Of a DNA stretch of 64,000 bases, positions 1 to 11,224 are shown piece by piece. A model generated the notes under the pieces. The model was given only the letters and a program-made list of their open reading frames with translations. It did not search any database and was not told the origin of the DNA. Location: positions 1 through 64,000 of the forward strand of contig JAJEKV010000905.1 in assembly GCA_021234155.1 (NCBI GenBank). The letters are read 5' to 3'. The position numbers and the translations under genes are program-made. The first letter of the stretch is position 1. Each line of letters begins with the position of its first letter. The stretch is from Isoetes taiwanensis. Lineage: Eukaryota; Streptophyta; Lycopodiopsida; Isoetales; Isoetaceae.

Positions 1-3000
1 CGAGGATTTTAGGGTCCGCCCATCACCCCAAACCTACCGTATTATCGCCGCAGTCCCGGCCGAATTTATTGGCGAGAGGCCTCCAAAACGGAAACCCCGC
101 GGGCTGCTGCGCCCCAGGCGTTTACGCTTTGGGGGCCGAAAGTCCCGTCTCAGCGGGTACTTTGGGGACTCGCCTGCGAAGCAGCGAGCCGAGAATACGG
201 AAGGTGGGAACTGACGAATTTTGAGCGGAGTTTGGCCTCCTCCCGATGTGGCAAGTAGAAGTCGGGGCGCTTTTGCAAAGGGCAAGATATCGGCCAGAAT
301 TCGCAATTACCGCATTGCACGAAAAATAAATTCCTCGGTTTTTGCCGAAGGGATCCTTAATTCATCTCCAAAGACACTACCAATTCTTTCTAGAATTTCG
401 AGAAGGTTCCAGTCAAAGGGTTAGCATTAGAACCCATTTGGGCAGCCCGCTGTGGCAAACCCAGCTGGCACCCCTTCCCCAAGTCAAACGAGGCCGTGGA
501 ACCCCGTGAGGCTGGATCCAAAAGTTCCCGAGGCAGTTCTTCCCTCGGCAAGCCCCCGGCCAAGACGCCACGACCACCTCCCGGAGCCCCGCCTTCCCCT
601 ATCCGAATCGCTGATCCTCCGCTCAGGGCCCTCTTAGGGGAAGGTCCAAAAGATTCCGTGACGGGTCCGAGAACTTGTCAAACCGGGGCCCCGATGTCTA
701 CCTTTGTAGAAACCAAGATCGTTTTGGTCGTCGGGCACCGGGATGTTCGAATGGCAATAGACCCCCGCCAAATCGTCCGAATGGCTTAAATTACCCTAGG
801 GAGCAAGTTTACATGGCCGGTTTTTAAAGAAGGAAACACACGCCTCCACGACAAGATCCCGCATGCACATCCTAGGCCAATTGACTACGAAGTGTGATGG
901 AAGTGAGCTACTTTGGCTTCTTGAGTTCGGTGGTCTTCTCGCCACCGAACTTGGTCCCTGTGGCAATGTCGACGCTCCGAGTCCATTGGCGAGTCGATCG
1001 CTGGATTCCGAGAGAGGAGGTCGCCTGGCCCGGCCCCCGTGGCCTTGGGGAGAGGAAATTTGGGGCAAGCAGCCTCGGAGGGGATTTTAGGGTCCGGCCG
1101 GCCAACACCCCAACTCCATCTTCAAGACACGCCAAGGTCCCGGCCGACCGGGACAAGGAGAGGGCTCCCAAACGTAAACCCCGTGGGTTGCCGTGCCTAG
1201 AAGGGTTTACGCTTTTGGGGGCCGAAGTCCCGGTCTGCTGCACTTGGGACCCGGCCGAAGCAAAGCAGCCGAGAATACCGGAGCAAGGGGAACCGACGAG
1301 CGGAGTTTGGGCCTTTCCTCCTCCCGGATGTGGGTAGAAGCGGGGGGCTGGTGCTGGCAAGACATTCAGAATTTAATTAATTAATGCATTGCACCTAAAA
1401 ATAAATTCGCTTTTTGCCACCGATCCCTAATTCATCTCCAAAGACACGCCCAATTTTCGAATTTTCTGAGAAGGTCTAGGTCAAAGGGTTAGCATTAGAA
1501 CGGTTCGGGGCAGCCCGCTGTGTGGCAACCGAGCCGGCACCCTTCCCCAAGTCAAACGAGGCCAGACCTTGGGTGGATCCTCACAAGAGGGGAGAGTCCC
1601 GACCCCGTGAGGCGGGATCCAAAAGTTCCCAGGGCGCTTTCCCCTGGCCCCCCCGGGCTGCACGCTTAATGACCACCTCCCCGAGCCCGGTGCCCCTATC
1701 CCAACCGCTGATCCTCCGCTCAGGCCCCTCTTCGAAGGTCCAAAAGATTCCAGACGGCCCCGAGAACTTGTCAAACCGCTGGGCCCCGATGTCGGGCTTT
1801 GTAGAAACCGCAGACTGCTTTGTCGTTTCGCACCGGGATGTTCTAATGGCAAATAGACCCCGCCAAATCGTCCGAATGGCAATAAATTACCCTAGGGGAG
1901 CAAGTTACACCTGGCCGGTTTTTGGTAAAGAAGGAAACACTCACGCTCCACGACAAGATCCCACATGCACATCCTAGGCCAATTGACTACGAGTGTGATG
2001 GAAGTGAGCTACTTTGGCGCTTCTTGGAGTTCGGTGGTCTTCCGCCACTTAACTTGGTCCCTGTGGCAATGTCGACGCTCCGAGTCCATTGGCAGAAGTC
2101 AGATCGCGATTCCGGAGGGAGGTCGCCTGTCCGGCCCCTCGTGGCCTTGGGAGAGGAAATTTGGGGCAAGCAGCCCGGAGGGATTTTATGGTCCAGGTCA
2201 AGACACGCCAAAGGTCCCGCCGACCGACAAGGAGGGCCTCAAAACAAAAATCGGGGCTGCCCTAGAAGGGTTTACGCTTTTGGGGCCGAAGTCCTGGCCA
2301 CCAACTTGATCCCTAGGTGGAAATTTCGGTCCATTGGCTGTGAAGCTTGAGCCAAATGGGCCGGTTCCGGAGGGAGGTTGCCCGCCCTTCCCTCCGTGGC
2401 CTTGGGAGAGGTAAACGGATGCGGGGCAACAAATTCCTCCTTTTGGAGGGATTTTAGTGTCCGCAAAGACAAGGCCAACACCCCAACTCCACTTCAAGAC
2501 ATGGCGGGAAAGGACCGACAAGGAGAGGGCCTCCCAAACGCAAAACCCCCGGGTGGGTTGCCGTGCTCTAGAAGGGTTTACGCTTTGGGGGCCGAAGTCC
2601 CGGGGCTTCTCGCCACGGGAACTTGATCCCCTGTGGCAATGTCGGCATTCTCGAGTCCATTGGCAGAGCCAAATCGCTGTTCCGTGAGGGGAGGTTGCCC
2701 GGCCCTTCCCTGTGGCCTTGGGGAGAGGAAATTCGGGCAAGCAGCCCGGAGGGATTTTAGTGTCCCGCCCCAAGGCCAACACCCCAACTCCACTTCAAGA
2801 CATGGCGAAAAGTCCCTACCAACTGGACAAGGAGAGGGCTCCCAAACGTAAACCCCGTGGGCTGCCGTGCTCTAGAAGGGTTTACGCTTTGGGGCCGAAG
2901 TTCCGGTCTTTTGGCCACGAACTTGGTTTCCGTGAGCAATGTCAACGTTTCGAGTCCATTGGCAGAGCCAAATCGTGGTTCCGAGAGGGAGGTTGCCCGC

Positions 3001-3510
3001 TCTTCCCGTGGCCTTAGGGAGAGGAAATTTGGGGAAAGCAGCCCCGAGGGATTTTAGGGTCCGGCTCAAGGCCAACACCCCAACTCCACTTCAAGACACG
3101 CCGCTAGGGTCCCTACCGACCGACGGGACAAGGAGAGGCCTCCCAAACGTAAACCCCCGTGGAGCTGCCGTGCTCTAGAAGGGTTTACGTTTTGGGGGCC
3201 GAAGTCCTAGTCTGCTGCACTTGGAACGTGGGTCGGTGAAGCCGCGTCGGAGAACGCATAGCAAGGGGAACCTGACGGAACGGAGTTTGGACCTGCCCTC
3301 CTCCCGATGTGGCAATTAGAAGTCTGGGGCTTTTGGTGCTGGCAACACACGATTAAATTCATAATTAATGCATTGCACGAAAATAAATTCTGATTTTTGC
3401 CACCGGATCCCTAATTCATCTCCAAAGACACGCCCAATTTTCGGAATTTTGGAGAAGGTCTAGGTCAAAGGGTTAGCATTAGAATCGTCGGGCAGCCCGC
3501 TATGCAGGCA
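1..3510. repeat. Complex satellite: ~1.07 kb units with nested ~305 bp subrepeats
   Basis: The anchor GCAGCCCGCT recurs near 442, 1511 and 3492. The anchor GTTTACGCTTTGGGG recurs near 119, 1205, 2269, 2576, 2880 and 3184. Spacings of about 1085 and 1064 define the long unit, while 307, 304 and 304 define a subrepeat present once in the first full unit and four times in the second. A further block starting ATTGCACGAAAAATAAATTC and ending at GGGTTAGCATTAGAA is seen near 312, 1387 and 3373. Open frames across the array are accidental products of its high GC content and differ between copies. The array ends at about 3510, where unique sequence begins. Whether it is a dispersed satellite, a subtelomeric repeat or a spacer repeat cannot be told here; no rRNA sequence is visible nearby. 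Confidence 0.9.
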
Positions 3511-4590
3511 ACCGAAAGCTGATTTGGAAGATTTTGAAGATGTTTGACTTCAAGCCACAAAGAAACATAAATTTAGTGGTCGCTTCTATCACCAAAGTTG
3601 GAGAAAAATCCAAGCCGACCGGCCCATCACAAACTTCTAAGAATGTGCATTTGAAAGATTTAGAACATGGAAGTGTCCCATTTGTAAGAGCTACAGGAGA
3701 GTCCAAACCACAAATAATCTCAGAAGCCGGTTCTACCAAATCCAAGTCGAAATGTCGCAAAACCTCAGTTCAAAATGGCAAATCGAATCAAGAAGGCGAT
3801 ATCCAACGTAAGAATGCAAAATATCTTCAAGAATCCTTCGTGATCATGTTCATGCATATGTATCAATGCTAGATTGTACCCAAGAGAAAATATAACAATG
3901 TACAAAACATAGGTTTATTGAACAAAAGATCACTTGAACAATTCAAAGATATTCCTCCCCGAAGCTTGGCTTATGGTTTCTATCGTGAAGTCCTCCACTT
4001 GTCCATCCCCTTTGAACCATAGCTCCATGTCAGTATGTCCGGCGCCACCATGCATATGTCGACGCTTAGTATCATGTTAATGCCGCTTTTTCCCGTGGTG
4101 CTTCCAAACCCCGACCATCTTTTCAAGAAGCACCCCTCATCATGCTAGGTACTCACGGGTTCCTAGCAATTTGGTCGCCTTCTCACCAATCACATACTTC
4201 TTTAACACTTTCATCCGATGGATCGTTGTTTCATAGTCCTCATCTTCGAAAGTGGAGGAGGGGTTCACTTGAGGATTCCCTTCCTTCTCATGCCCCTCGA
4301 CGGCTCCTACACCAAGCTATAGATTAGAAAATAGATAAAATACAATAAAGTGTATAAACTACAGAGTGTAGCCTTACTTGTGAAGACAGTTCCATATCTC
4401 TCGCTTCTTGAATCCTCATCTCCTCCCAACTGGTTCAAGGCCGAAGCATACCTTCCATGGCCATGTATCCCAAAAGCAATAAAGAAAAAACTCACAATAA
4501 CCGCAGAATGAAAAACTAGGATCCGAGGATCGCTCGCAATACTCAAATCATAAAAGAAATGGGAAAAAATGAAAGCCTACCGATGACTTT
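3511..4590. other. Unassigned stretch between satellite and CACTA element
   Basis: No recognisable domain. A plus-strand open frame of 112 codons (3534-3872) is lysine- and serine-rich and starts right at the end of the satellite, but matches no family I know. A plus-strand frame at 4142-4327 and a minus-strand frame at 4307-4546 look accidental. The missing left terminus of the CACTA element may lie here; no CACTAC sequence was found. Confidence 0.4.
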
Positions 4591-4599
4591 AAAGAACGT

Positions 4600-4700
4600 A
4601 GACGCCGCTTTTTAAGACGATAGACGCCGCTTAACGACGCTTTTAAAGGTCGCTTAACGACGCCTATAACGACGCTCACGGGCTATAACGACGCCCAGAT
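4600..4700. repeat. Left subterminal repeat cluster of CACTA element
   Basis: About five copies of a motif of the form GACGCCGCTTAACGACGC or its core AACGACGC lie within 100 bases, matching the motif of the right-hand cluster. In CACTA elements such clusters bind the element-encoded TNPA-type protein; that role is family knowledge, not shown here. Confidence 0.75.
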
Positions 4701-4854
4701 TTAAATTTGTTTTGTTTTCAGAGGCCGAGATGCCATATATATTGCCCTATTAGTCCTCCTCCCCGCCCTCCTTCCCCCTTCCTCGCCTTCTCCATTTTTT
4801 CCTCCTCCTCCTCCTTCGCCGGAGTCCTCACCTACATCCGCCATGGCCGCTTCT

Positions 4855-5354
4855 CCCCGATGCATGCCCGCTGATGCCGCACTCAGAGGTCCGGCAGGCG
4901 CCGCCTGGAGCACCTGAACCGCCTCCACCGAAAGTGGCTAGAGACTAACCTAACCCAAGAAAGGTCTGAGTTCAAGCAAGCCATGACAAAGCCGCATGAT
5001 AGGGGGCAAGAAAGACCTCGCCAGACATCGGGAGGCCGGAACCTTTCTCAATACAGCTCGAAAGTGCCCTCAAGAAATGCATGGTGAGCTCGCTGCAGCT
5101 TGGCCCGTATGCTAGAGGATAGGGGCCTTTGGGAAGGGAAACATTTGTCAAGCCCTACTTTCAAAAGTTGCACTGCATCAACCAGGCATGCGGAAGTGCT
5201 CGTACATGAATTCCTTTGGGGAAATGCACACACCACGGAGGGCTTGGATTCCATGCTTCGGGAGGCTTGTTCGACTGGGGTGGAGGAAATCACCGCCGAA
5301 AGCACCTTCGAGCCGGGGCGAGTGGATCACACCGATGCCGATATATACCACTAG
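4855..5354 (+). pseudogene. Possible second CACTA protein (remnant), unidentified
   Basis: Plus-strand coding-like sequence runs from about 4855 to the stop at 5354, convergent to the transposase. It starts with a proline-rich stretch (PPGAPEPPPPK) and ends in an 84-codon open frame containing the acidic tail GRVDHTDADIYH. The first half is interrupted by stops and frame changes. CACTA elements often carry a second gene near the end away from the transposase promoter, which fits the position, but I recognise no domain. It may be non-coding. Confidence 0.3.
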
Positions 5355-5359
5355 ATGTG

Positions 5360-6045
5360 CACTGGCATCCACTTTGTTTTGTGTATTTGAATTGTGTATG
5401 GGTTTTTTATATGAATTTTGTATTTTGAAGGGAATACATATATGATTTTTGTATATGAATCTTGCATTTTGAAGGGAATCTTCACATTTTATGATTAATT
5501 AAACATAAAGCTGTACTAATCAGATGTAGAACCGCCTCGACGGCTTTGCAAGCCATAGGTCTATACTAGGATGCCAATTAACTTGGCATAAATGTCTATG
5601 ATAACTTCGGGTTGCAATACTAATGTTGCCTAATATGGTTTGTAGTATACCAATGCCAAAGTATTTTCTTATTCATATGTGGGAAGAAAATATAATAATC
5701 ATAATAAAGTAATGAAGGTTCAATCGATGGTAGTCTTCTATCATGACAATAGTCTGCCCCCCCAACCCCCCAACCTCCCTATTCGACCGCCATCTCTTCT
5801 TCACCTTCAAATATGCGGCGGGAGCGAGCCTTACATGGAACTACTTAACCACCAATCGATCTTGCAAAGGATCCGAACTAAGGTGACCTACAAAACCTCT
5901 ATTACATTAGTTCCTTTGTTAATGACATATATAAATTTTATTGCATCCAAGTAAACATACTTGTTCACATTGCTCAACCCTCACGAAAGTGTGTCTTGAC
6001 CACGATACCGACGAAGTTGAATCTAGTGAATACAGCCACTCGTGA
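5360..6045. other. AT-rich CACTA interior without recognisable gene
   Basis: No conserved domain is visible. The open frame at 5679-5954 (plus) is proline-rich and has no family resemblance. The stretch probably corresponds to the 3' region of the transposase transcript, which reads leftwards. Confidence 0.4.
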
Positions 6046-6050
6046 TCTTT

Positions 6051-6320
6051 TTATGTGATCGTGGCATGAGCACCAAGAAGACACACAAGATCAAAACCAT
6101 TCGCATCAAACAACATTGTTTTGAATGCACTACCGACATCAACCTCCATGATAGTCTTTATAGTACCAATCCATTCCAACATTGCCTCGATTGGGTTTGG
6201 GTCCAGACTACCAACCGCAAACCGTACTAAACTTTGCTGATATACCACAATCATAAGTGCTTTGCCATGATCCACACTTTGTCGCCGAAAAGTGAGCACC
6301 GTAAGACCATATTGATGCAT
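6051..6320 (-). pseudogene. CACTA DUF4216-like segment
   Basis: A minus-strand open frame of 89 codons includes IGTIKTIMEVDVGSAFKTML followed by FDANGFDL. This resembles the DUF4216 core (roughly Y-G-x-I-x-x-I-I-E-x-D ... F-K-x-x-L-F-x-x-x-W). In CACTA elements DUF4216 follows tnp2 and DUF4218 in the transposase polyprotein, which is the order here. Its function is unknown. The tryptophan that usually ends the core is replaced by glycine-phenylalanine. The assignment rests on the short motif plus position. Confidence 0.55.
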
Positions 6321-6699
6321 ATGAATTATACTACAAAGTAAAGGAACAAATGTTCAAAATAACTAACTAAAACTCGTGGAATTATATGCTATTAAGTTGC
6401 ACTTACAAATAGTGACACTTTTTTAGCATATGCAAATTCTTTCGCTAGAAACATGTTCGCCACGCTAGTTCCTTGCCATCTCTAGTTGTTCGAAAGCAGC
6501 CATTTATTGTTTATCTCACTTGGCGTGACCCCTAGATGATCCGAAGTGGTTGTTTGCATTCTTTTGTCGATAGCGCCTTCTCTCCTCATCTCTTTTTATT
6601 TTTCTTCCTCAGATTTTTTATCCATTTCTCCATGGGAGTGGAGTTGTAGATGAGAAACTTATTGACTTTTGCCTCGTTCTTCTAGTGTGAACAATTTCT

Positions 6700-7015
6700 T
6701 CGTGGTCTTCCTTCGAACTTCTCCAATTATAGTTGGAGTGTCTTCATCGGGTCCATAATCGTGGAGCATTGGGGTGTAGATCGCCAAGAACTCTATGGAC
6801 ATAGAATAATGACTCGTGGTATAACCAACCCTCGCCATGCAACCCCTCCGCCTTGCCTCTCGACGCATTTAAGTCCTTGAGGACCTTCGTAAAAGCCGCT
6901 CTATAAAAAACATCCATCTAGGATTTGTTGTGCCTCGCAAGCTCTACTGGCCCACTAAATGCACTAGTAAGTGAGTTTGTATGTCCGTAAAACTTGTTGG
7001 GAATTCTTTTTTCTA
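6700..7015 (-). pseudogene. CACTA DUF4218-like segment
   Basis: Minus-strand translation gives HTNSLTSAFSGPVELARHNK, then a region resembling the family signature around E-G-x-x-x-x-E-S-L-F-Y: GEGWLYHESLFYVHRVLGDL, then HPNAPRLW. DUF4218 lies directly downstream of the tnp2 catalytic part in plant CACTA proteins, which matches the neighbour at 7100-8600. Several frame breaks are present. The match is by family pattern, without alignment. Confidence 0.6.
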
Positions 7016-7099
7016 GCATACAACATGCCTCAACGACCTTAGTTCGCAGAGATGTCCGCAATTTCATTTGTCGGTCAGATCTCCTTCCTTGTAATCCAT

Positions 7100-8600
7100 C
7101 TAAATATCATTTAAGAAAGAAAAAGTTAAGTGAGAGTTCAGCATCGAAAGTGTTTTCTAAACTGCATTTAACCTCGAAAACTCGATAGGAGACATATTGC
7201 ATGTAGTGGACCGCCTACGAGAGACACCCTCGTAACAATAGGCATAACAAACCGCAACATCTTATGCCAATCATGAGATTTCAACCCGCTTAACTCCCCT
7301 TCGTTAGAGAAACAATTACGCAACTAATGCATATATCCCGTTTGAGTCTTTATTGCCTTGATCGCCGAACGGGTTTCATACATTTTCTAGGCACCATCCA
7401 ATCCACTTGTGGCCTTATTCCTTCTTTCGACATTTAACCATGCTTTAGATTTTGATCCGCCTTTCTTGTAGATCTTCTCGTGTCGCATCTGTGGTCCTTA
7501 CGTCCCAAGTGACATGCTTCCAAATAGACGTAAACGTTTTTAAAGATGTGCATGGGATCAAGAAGATGATGGATCTTCAATTGGCCCAATAGGTAGAAGG
7601 AAGAAGGATGCTTTCCACTTCATTCCCTTTAACCTTATTTCCTTCAGCCGCATCCCACATGTTACCCCAATCTCTCATTGTCAACCTTTTGGGAGGCTCT
7701 TCGCTGCAATGTTTTTTCTTTGGACCCACGTGATCAAGTCCATTTTCCATTGGCGTGATATCTCTTTGAAGTTTGCATAGACATTTTGTGCAATGCCGCT
7801 GACCGGGCGAGAGTTCAACTGCTCAAACCCACACAAGTGACATGCCGCATATCCGTATTACACTTGGAGTCCAGAGAGTTCATACAAACCAGGCCAATCG
7901 CCGTTGTCCACATTAAGATTGTTCTCAAGGTAAATCTTCGCTCAAAGACGGTTCTCTTTGAGACATCAGAACTTCAATACCTTCACTCCACAATGTCAAA
8001 AGCTCATCAATAACTATTTTCAGATATGGATCTAGACTTTCCCGCTTCTTCGGTCCCCGAACTAATAGTACTACCATTAAATGGCTAGTCTTCATGAGTA
8101 ACCACGGTGGTAAATTATAGTTGATCAACACTATCGCCAAGTTGACCACGCGGCCGATTGACGCCCATAAGGATTAACACCATCCGCTGCCAACCCTAAT
8201 CGAGATTTCGTGGCTTCTTCCAAATTCGCCATGTTTCATCAATATGCTTCCATTGCTTGCAGCCACTAACCACGCCGGAGTACATTGTCACCGACGATTA
8301 GCTGCACACCAACCCATGAGCTTAAGCTAGAGATTCACATCAAAACAATAGCCTTATGCGAGGGATCAATGGAAAGTAGCTTAACCACCTTCATCTGGAC
8401 GGGTCTTTCCTTGGCATCCGTGATTGTACCTAGAGGCACCACATTTAGGCATGTTTTGTTCTTGTAGATGTCATCCGGATAATATACCATGCAATCATTT
8501 GGACAAGCGTGAATCTTATGGTAGCCTAAACCAAGAGTCGCCAATATATTTTTTATTTCAAAGGCGACTTTTGGGCATAGTGTTCCCTTTGTGGGAGTAT
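7100..8600 (-). pseudogene. CACTA transposase, tnp2-like (Transposase_21), broken
   Basis: Read on the minus strand, the segment carries signature motifs of the En/Spm TNPD/tnp2 transposase in order. LGLGYHKIHACPNDCMVYYP (8475-8540) corresponds to the conserved L-G-L-x-x-x-K-I-H-A-C-P-N-D-C block. Next comes a K-x-W-K-H-I-D-E-T-W ... RLGLAADGVNPYG block (about 8180-8260) spread over shifted frames, then INYNLPPWLLMKTSHLMVVL (about 8070-8125), YLKIVIDELLTLWSEGI (about 7960-8010) and GLKSHDWHKMLRFVMPI (about 7235-7290). The transposase would cut and rejoin the CACTA ends. At least five frame changes or stops separate the blocks, so no active enzyme can be made. The family call is firm; intron positions were not resolved. 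Confidence 0.9.
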
Positions 8601-9294
8601 TTTTCTTGCAATAACCTCAGATAAAATGCACCTTTACGATACATTCAACTACAAATTCAATAAGTCAAGTGATTGCAATTGTATTTTTACTCTAACAAAG
8701 CCGTAACACCGCATTGCTCCATTTGAATTTGGCTTGAAGGTTTAATATCAATAAAGATGTCGCCAATCTAGATATGCTTGCACCGGATATAATGCTTTAT
8801 GCGCCTCCTCCAATAAAACGGATCTTCATGACCATCGTTAGGAGTATTTATATCGCCATCTAGGTCGTTGTTTTAAGATTGGGCCAAATGCATCTAACAT
8901 GTCGGCTATGGGTTCCTCAACTTCCATGAAGTCGCCCATAGGGGCATTGTCATCATCTTCATCATCGATTCCTGCTCATCTTCATCATTGTACTCTTCAT
9001 TATGCTGTGCCCATGTTTGTACCCATACCGCTTCAATGTATTCTAATTTCGCTATCCGCAATGACTTTTGATGTCGCCAATTCAAGACGCTTTGATGTGG
9101 TCTTATATCCACTTGCCTACCCCGCACGCCGATTAAACTAAATATATGCGTGATTGATACATACATTGAGAGCCCGTGGTTTGTTAAATTTTAAGCATTT
9201 AATAACGAATCTAAATATAAAATTTTATGTCATAATCAAAGCATATATTGAAGATATAATACACATTTATCTTCAATATGTGCAATCTCATTCC

Positions 9295-9335
9295 AAGAGA
9301 AGAAGAAGAAGAATTCAAGAAGAAGAAGAAAAAAT
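9295..9335 (+). repeat. AAG-rich simple repeat
   Basis: Two runs of AAG/AGA triplets (AGAAGAAGAAGAAGAA and AAGAAGAAGAAG) separated by a few bases. Confidence 0.8.
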
Positions 9336-9364
9336 GGTGCATTCGACAAAAATTATATGAGTAA

Positions 9365-9850
9365 TTTGAGTACATCATCAAAGGACCTCCTGTATTGGTC
9401 TACCAGATTCATATTCAATGAACAATTCATCACCAATACACAAAGTTTTTATAGCATAAACCATGATATATCTCCGGCCAATTTTACGGCTAAAAAAAAT
9501 CTTCTTGGTCTTTGTTTGCCTCGACAAATTCACAATTGGTAGCTTCGTGGATTCTCGATAGAGCTATTAATAAAAGCAAAGAAGGTTTCCATGCAACCGA
9601 GGATCCACCATCAATATATGTGAAGCTTTATGTGAAGTCACCGGGCTTGGATATTGTTCGCATTTGAATTTAGGCCATAGATGAGCATGCGCCATCGATG
9701 CTTACTCAATTTATGCCAAGTGTCCGAAGTTATATTCGTGACCTACATATGGCATTAAAGGAACAAATGTATTCATCTTTGACTTTCACACTAGTCATAA
9801 TATATAATCCTGTGCCAAGACCGGGACCCACTATTTTAATCATGTAACGC
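9365..9850 (-). pseudogene. Possible SET-like domain inside the CACTA element
   Basis: Upstream of the transposase on the same strand, the minus translation shows in order VGPGLGTGLYIMTSVKVKDE (about 9785-9838), DGGSSVAWK with FINSSIENP in another frame (about 9555-9620), NCEFVEANKDQEDFF (about 9495-9540), then YAIKTLCIGDELFIEYESGR (9395-9455). This mimics the SET methyltransferase layout: G-x-G-x-G near the start, F-I-N-H-S-x-x-x-N with N-C-x-F in the middle, and A-x-x-x-I-x-x-G-D-E-L-F-x-x-Y at the end. A frame change falls at a run of eight T. The catalytic NHS element appears as NSS. I infer a SET relative; the blocks are short and need a profile search. Confidence 0.42.
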
Positions 9851-10449
9851 CACCCCAATATGTAAATTGCTCCCCATAAATAATTGGCTTGCCTCTAGGC
9901 CATGCATTGAATTTCTTACTTATCTTTATCTCAGAAGGGCTGGACCAAATGGACTAGTGAAGGTGGAAGATTATTTTCTTTCGACATGATCTAGTACATT
10001 CCAATTTTGATGAACATTGTCATTCCTCCAATCTTGGCAACGGCCATTGCACGACGAAGTTCTATCAATGTAATGGGATACTCTTTTGAGGAAGTTGATG
10101 GCTTTTTTGTAGGGTTTTCTATGAACGATTCATAGTATCAACATCATCTACTTCCAATGACAACATAACCCCAAAATCTATATACCGCTTCGAGCTCACT
10201 TCATTCTCAATTTCTTCCTAACAAAATACAAGCAAACTAAGTTAAGACATCGATTCAAGTACATGAGAGTAGTTGATTATCGCTCATAAGATTCGCGGTA
10301 TTATACCTCGCTGAATACCCCCACATGTGCGTCCGAGAGCACCGGATTTGTTCCGCATTCACCATATTTCTCAACATGGTCGAGGGACAGTTTTTTTCAT
10401 CCGTTTTATTTGTCCTTTGCACATCGAACAATTGCAATATAACCGCCAC

Positions 10450-11224
10450 AAGTACAACCGCAAAAAAAAAAAAGTAACATCAAGATATAAAGTTAACTAA
10501 TCATTCAAACATGTTTATGGTACATACATCGGGCGGCATTCATTTCATGCACACCACCCCAAAATTCTAGGAAGACTAGGTCCACCGGGTCTAATTGACT
10601 ATTTGTGGCAATTGTTGGGGTAACATTTTTGCGCTAAGTCGCCATGTAACTTTCAAAGCTTTCATTCTCACTTTACGCTCAAATTTCTTTTCCGACGTCA
10701 TTCATGTTGTTTTTCTAGTAAACAATAAAAATATTAATAAAACCATGTAATAATATAATAATTATAAATATCCATGTTTTTTCATGATTTTATCAAATGT
10801 TTATTCTTAAGATTCGATTCATACAACGCTTATGATATTTAGAAAGCATTTGATTGAAGGGTGCCCGAACCCGATACATCTAGTCCCTTCCATTTGAAAT
10901 GGAGTCCACTCAAGCATCTTTATATTCACGCAACCTTTCAAATCTTTTGTAATCTATGAAGATTGAAACTTCGCTCGAGGTGCATAAACCCGATACATTT
11001 AGTCTTTCCATTCTGGATGGAACCACCAAGCACTTTGATCATGCATCCCTCAAGTTTTTAACATACTTTCAAGATTCAATCTTCTAATCTATTAGCATTT
11101 GAGGTGTTTAACTCTAACACAAAGATTAAAGTGTAGATCTTACCTTATGAAGACCCACGGGCAAAAAACCCAAAACAAACGAAAGTGAAAATAACAAGTA
11201 AATAACCCGAGCGCGGGTTCCTCG
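10450..11224. repeat. AT-rich CACTA interior with a ~119 bp tandem duplication
   Basis: The block around ACCCGATACAT occurs near 10870 and 10989, each followed by a related stretch containing TTTCCATT and AAGCA, giving two imperfect copies about 119 bases apart. No coding domain was found. A minus-strand open frame just left (10255-10449, containing NAEQIRCSRTHMWGYSARY) may be part of the element's upstream exons but is unidentified. Confidence 0.6.

Noticed and set aside
2198-2782. 194-codon minus-strand open frame in the satellite
   Set aside because: It crosses subrepeat borders, is not conserved between repeat copies, and arises from the repeat's GC-rich composition.
1-3510. rDNA intergenic spacer
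   Set aside because: Nested subrepeats would fit, but no 18S, 5.8S, 25S or 5S sequence or typical Pol I start motif is visible.
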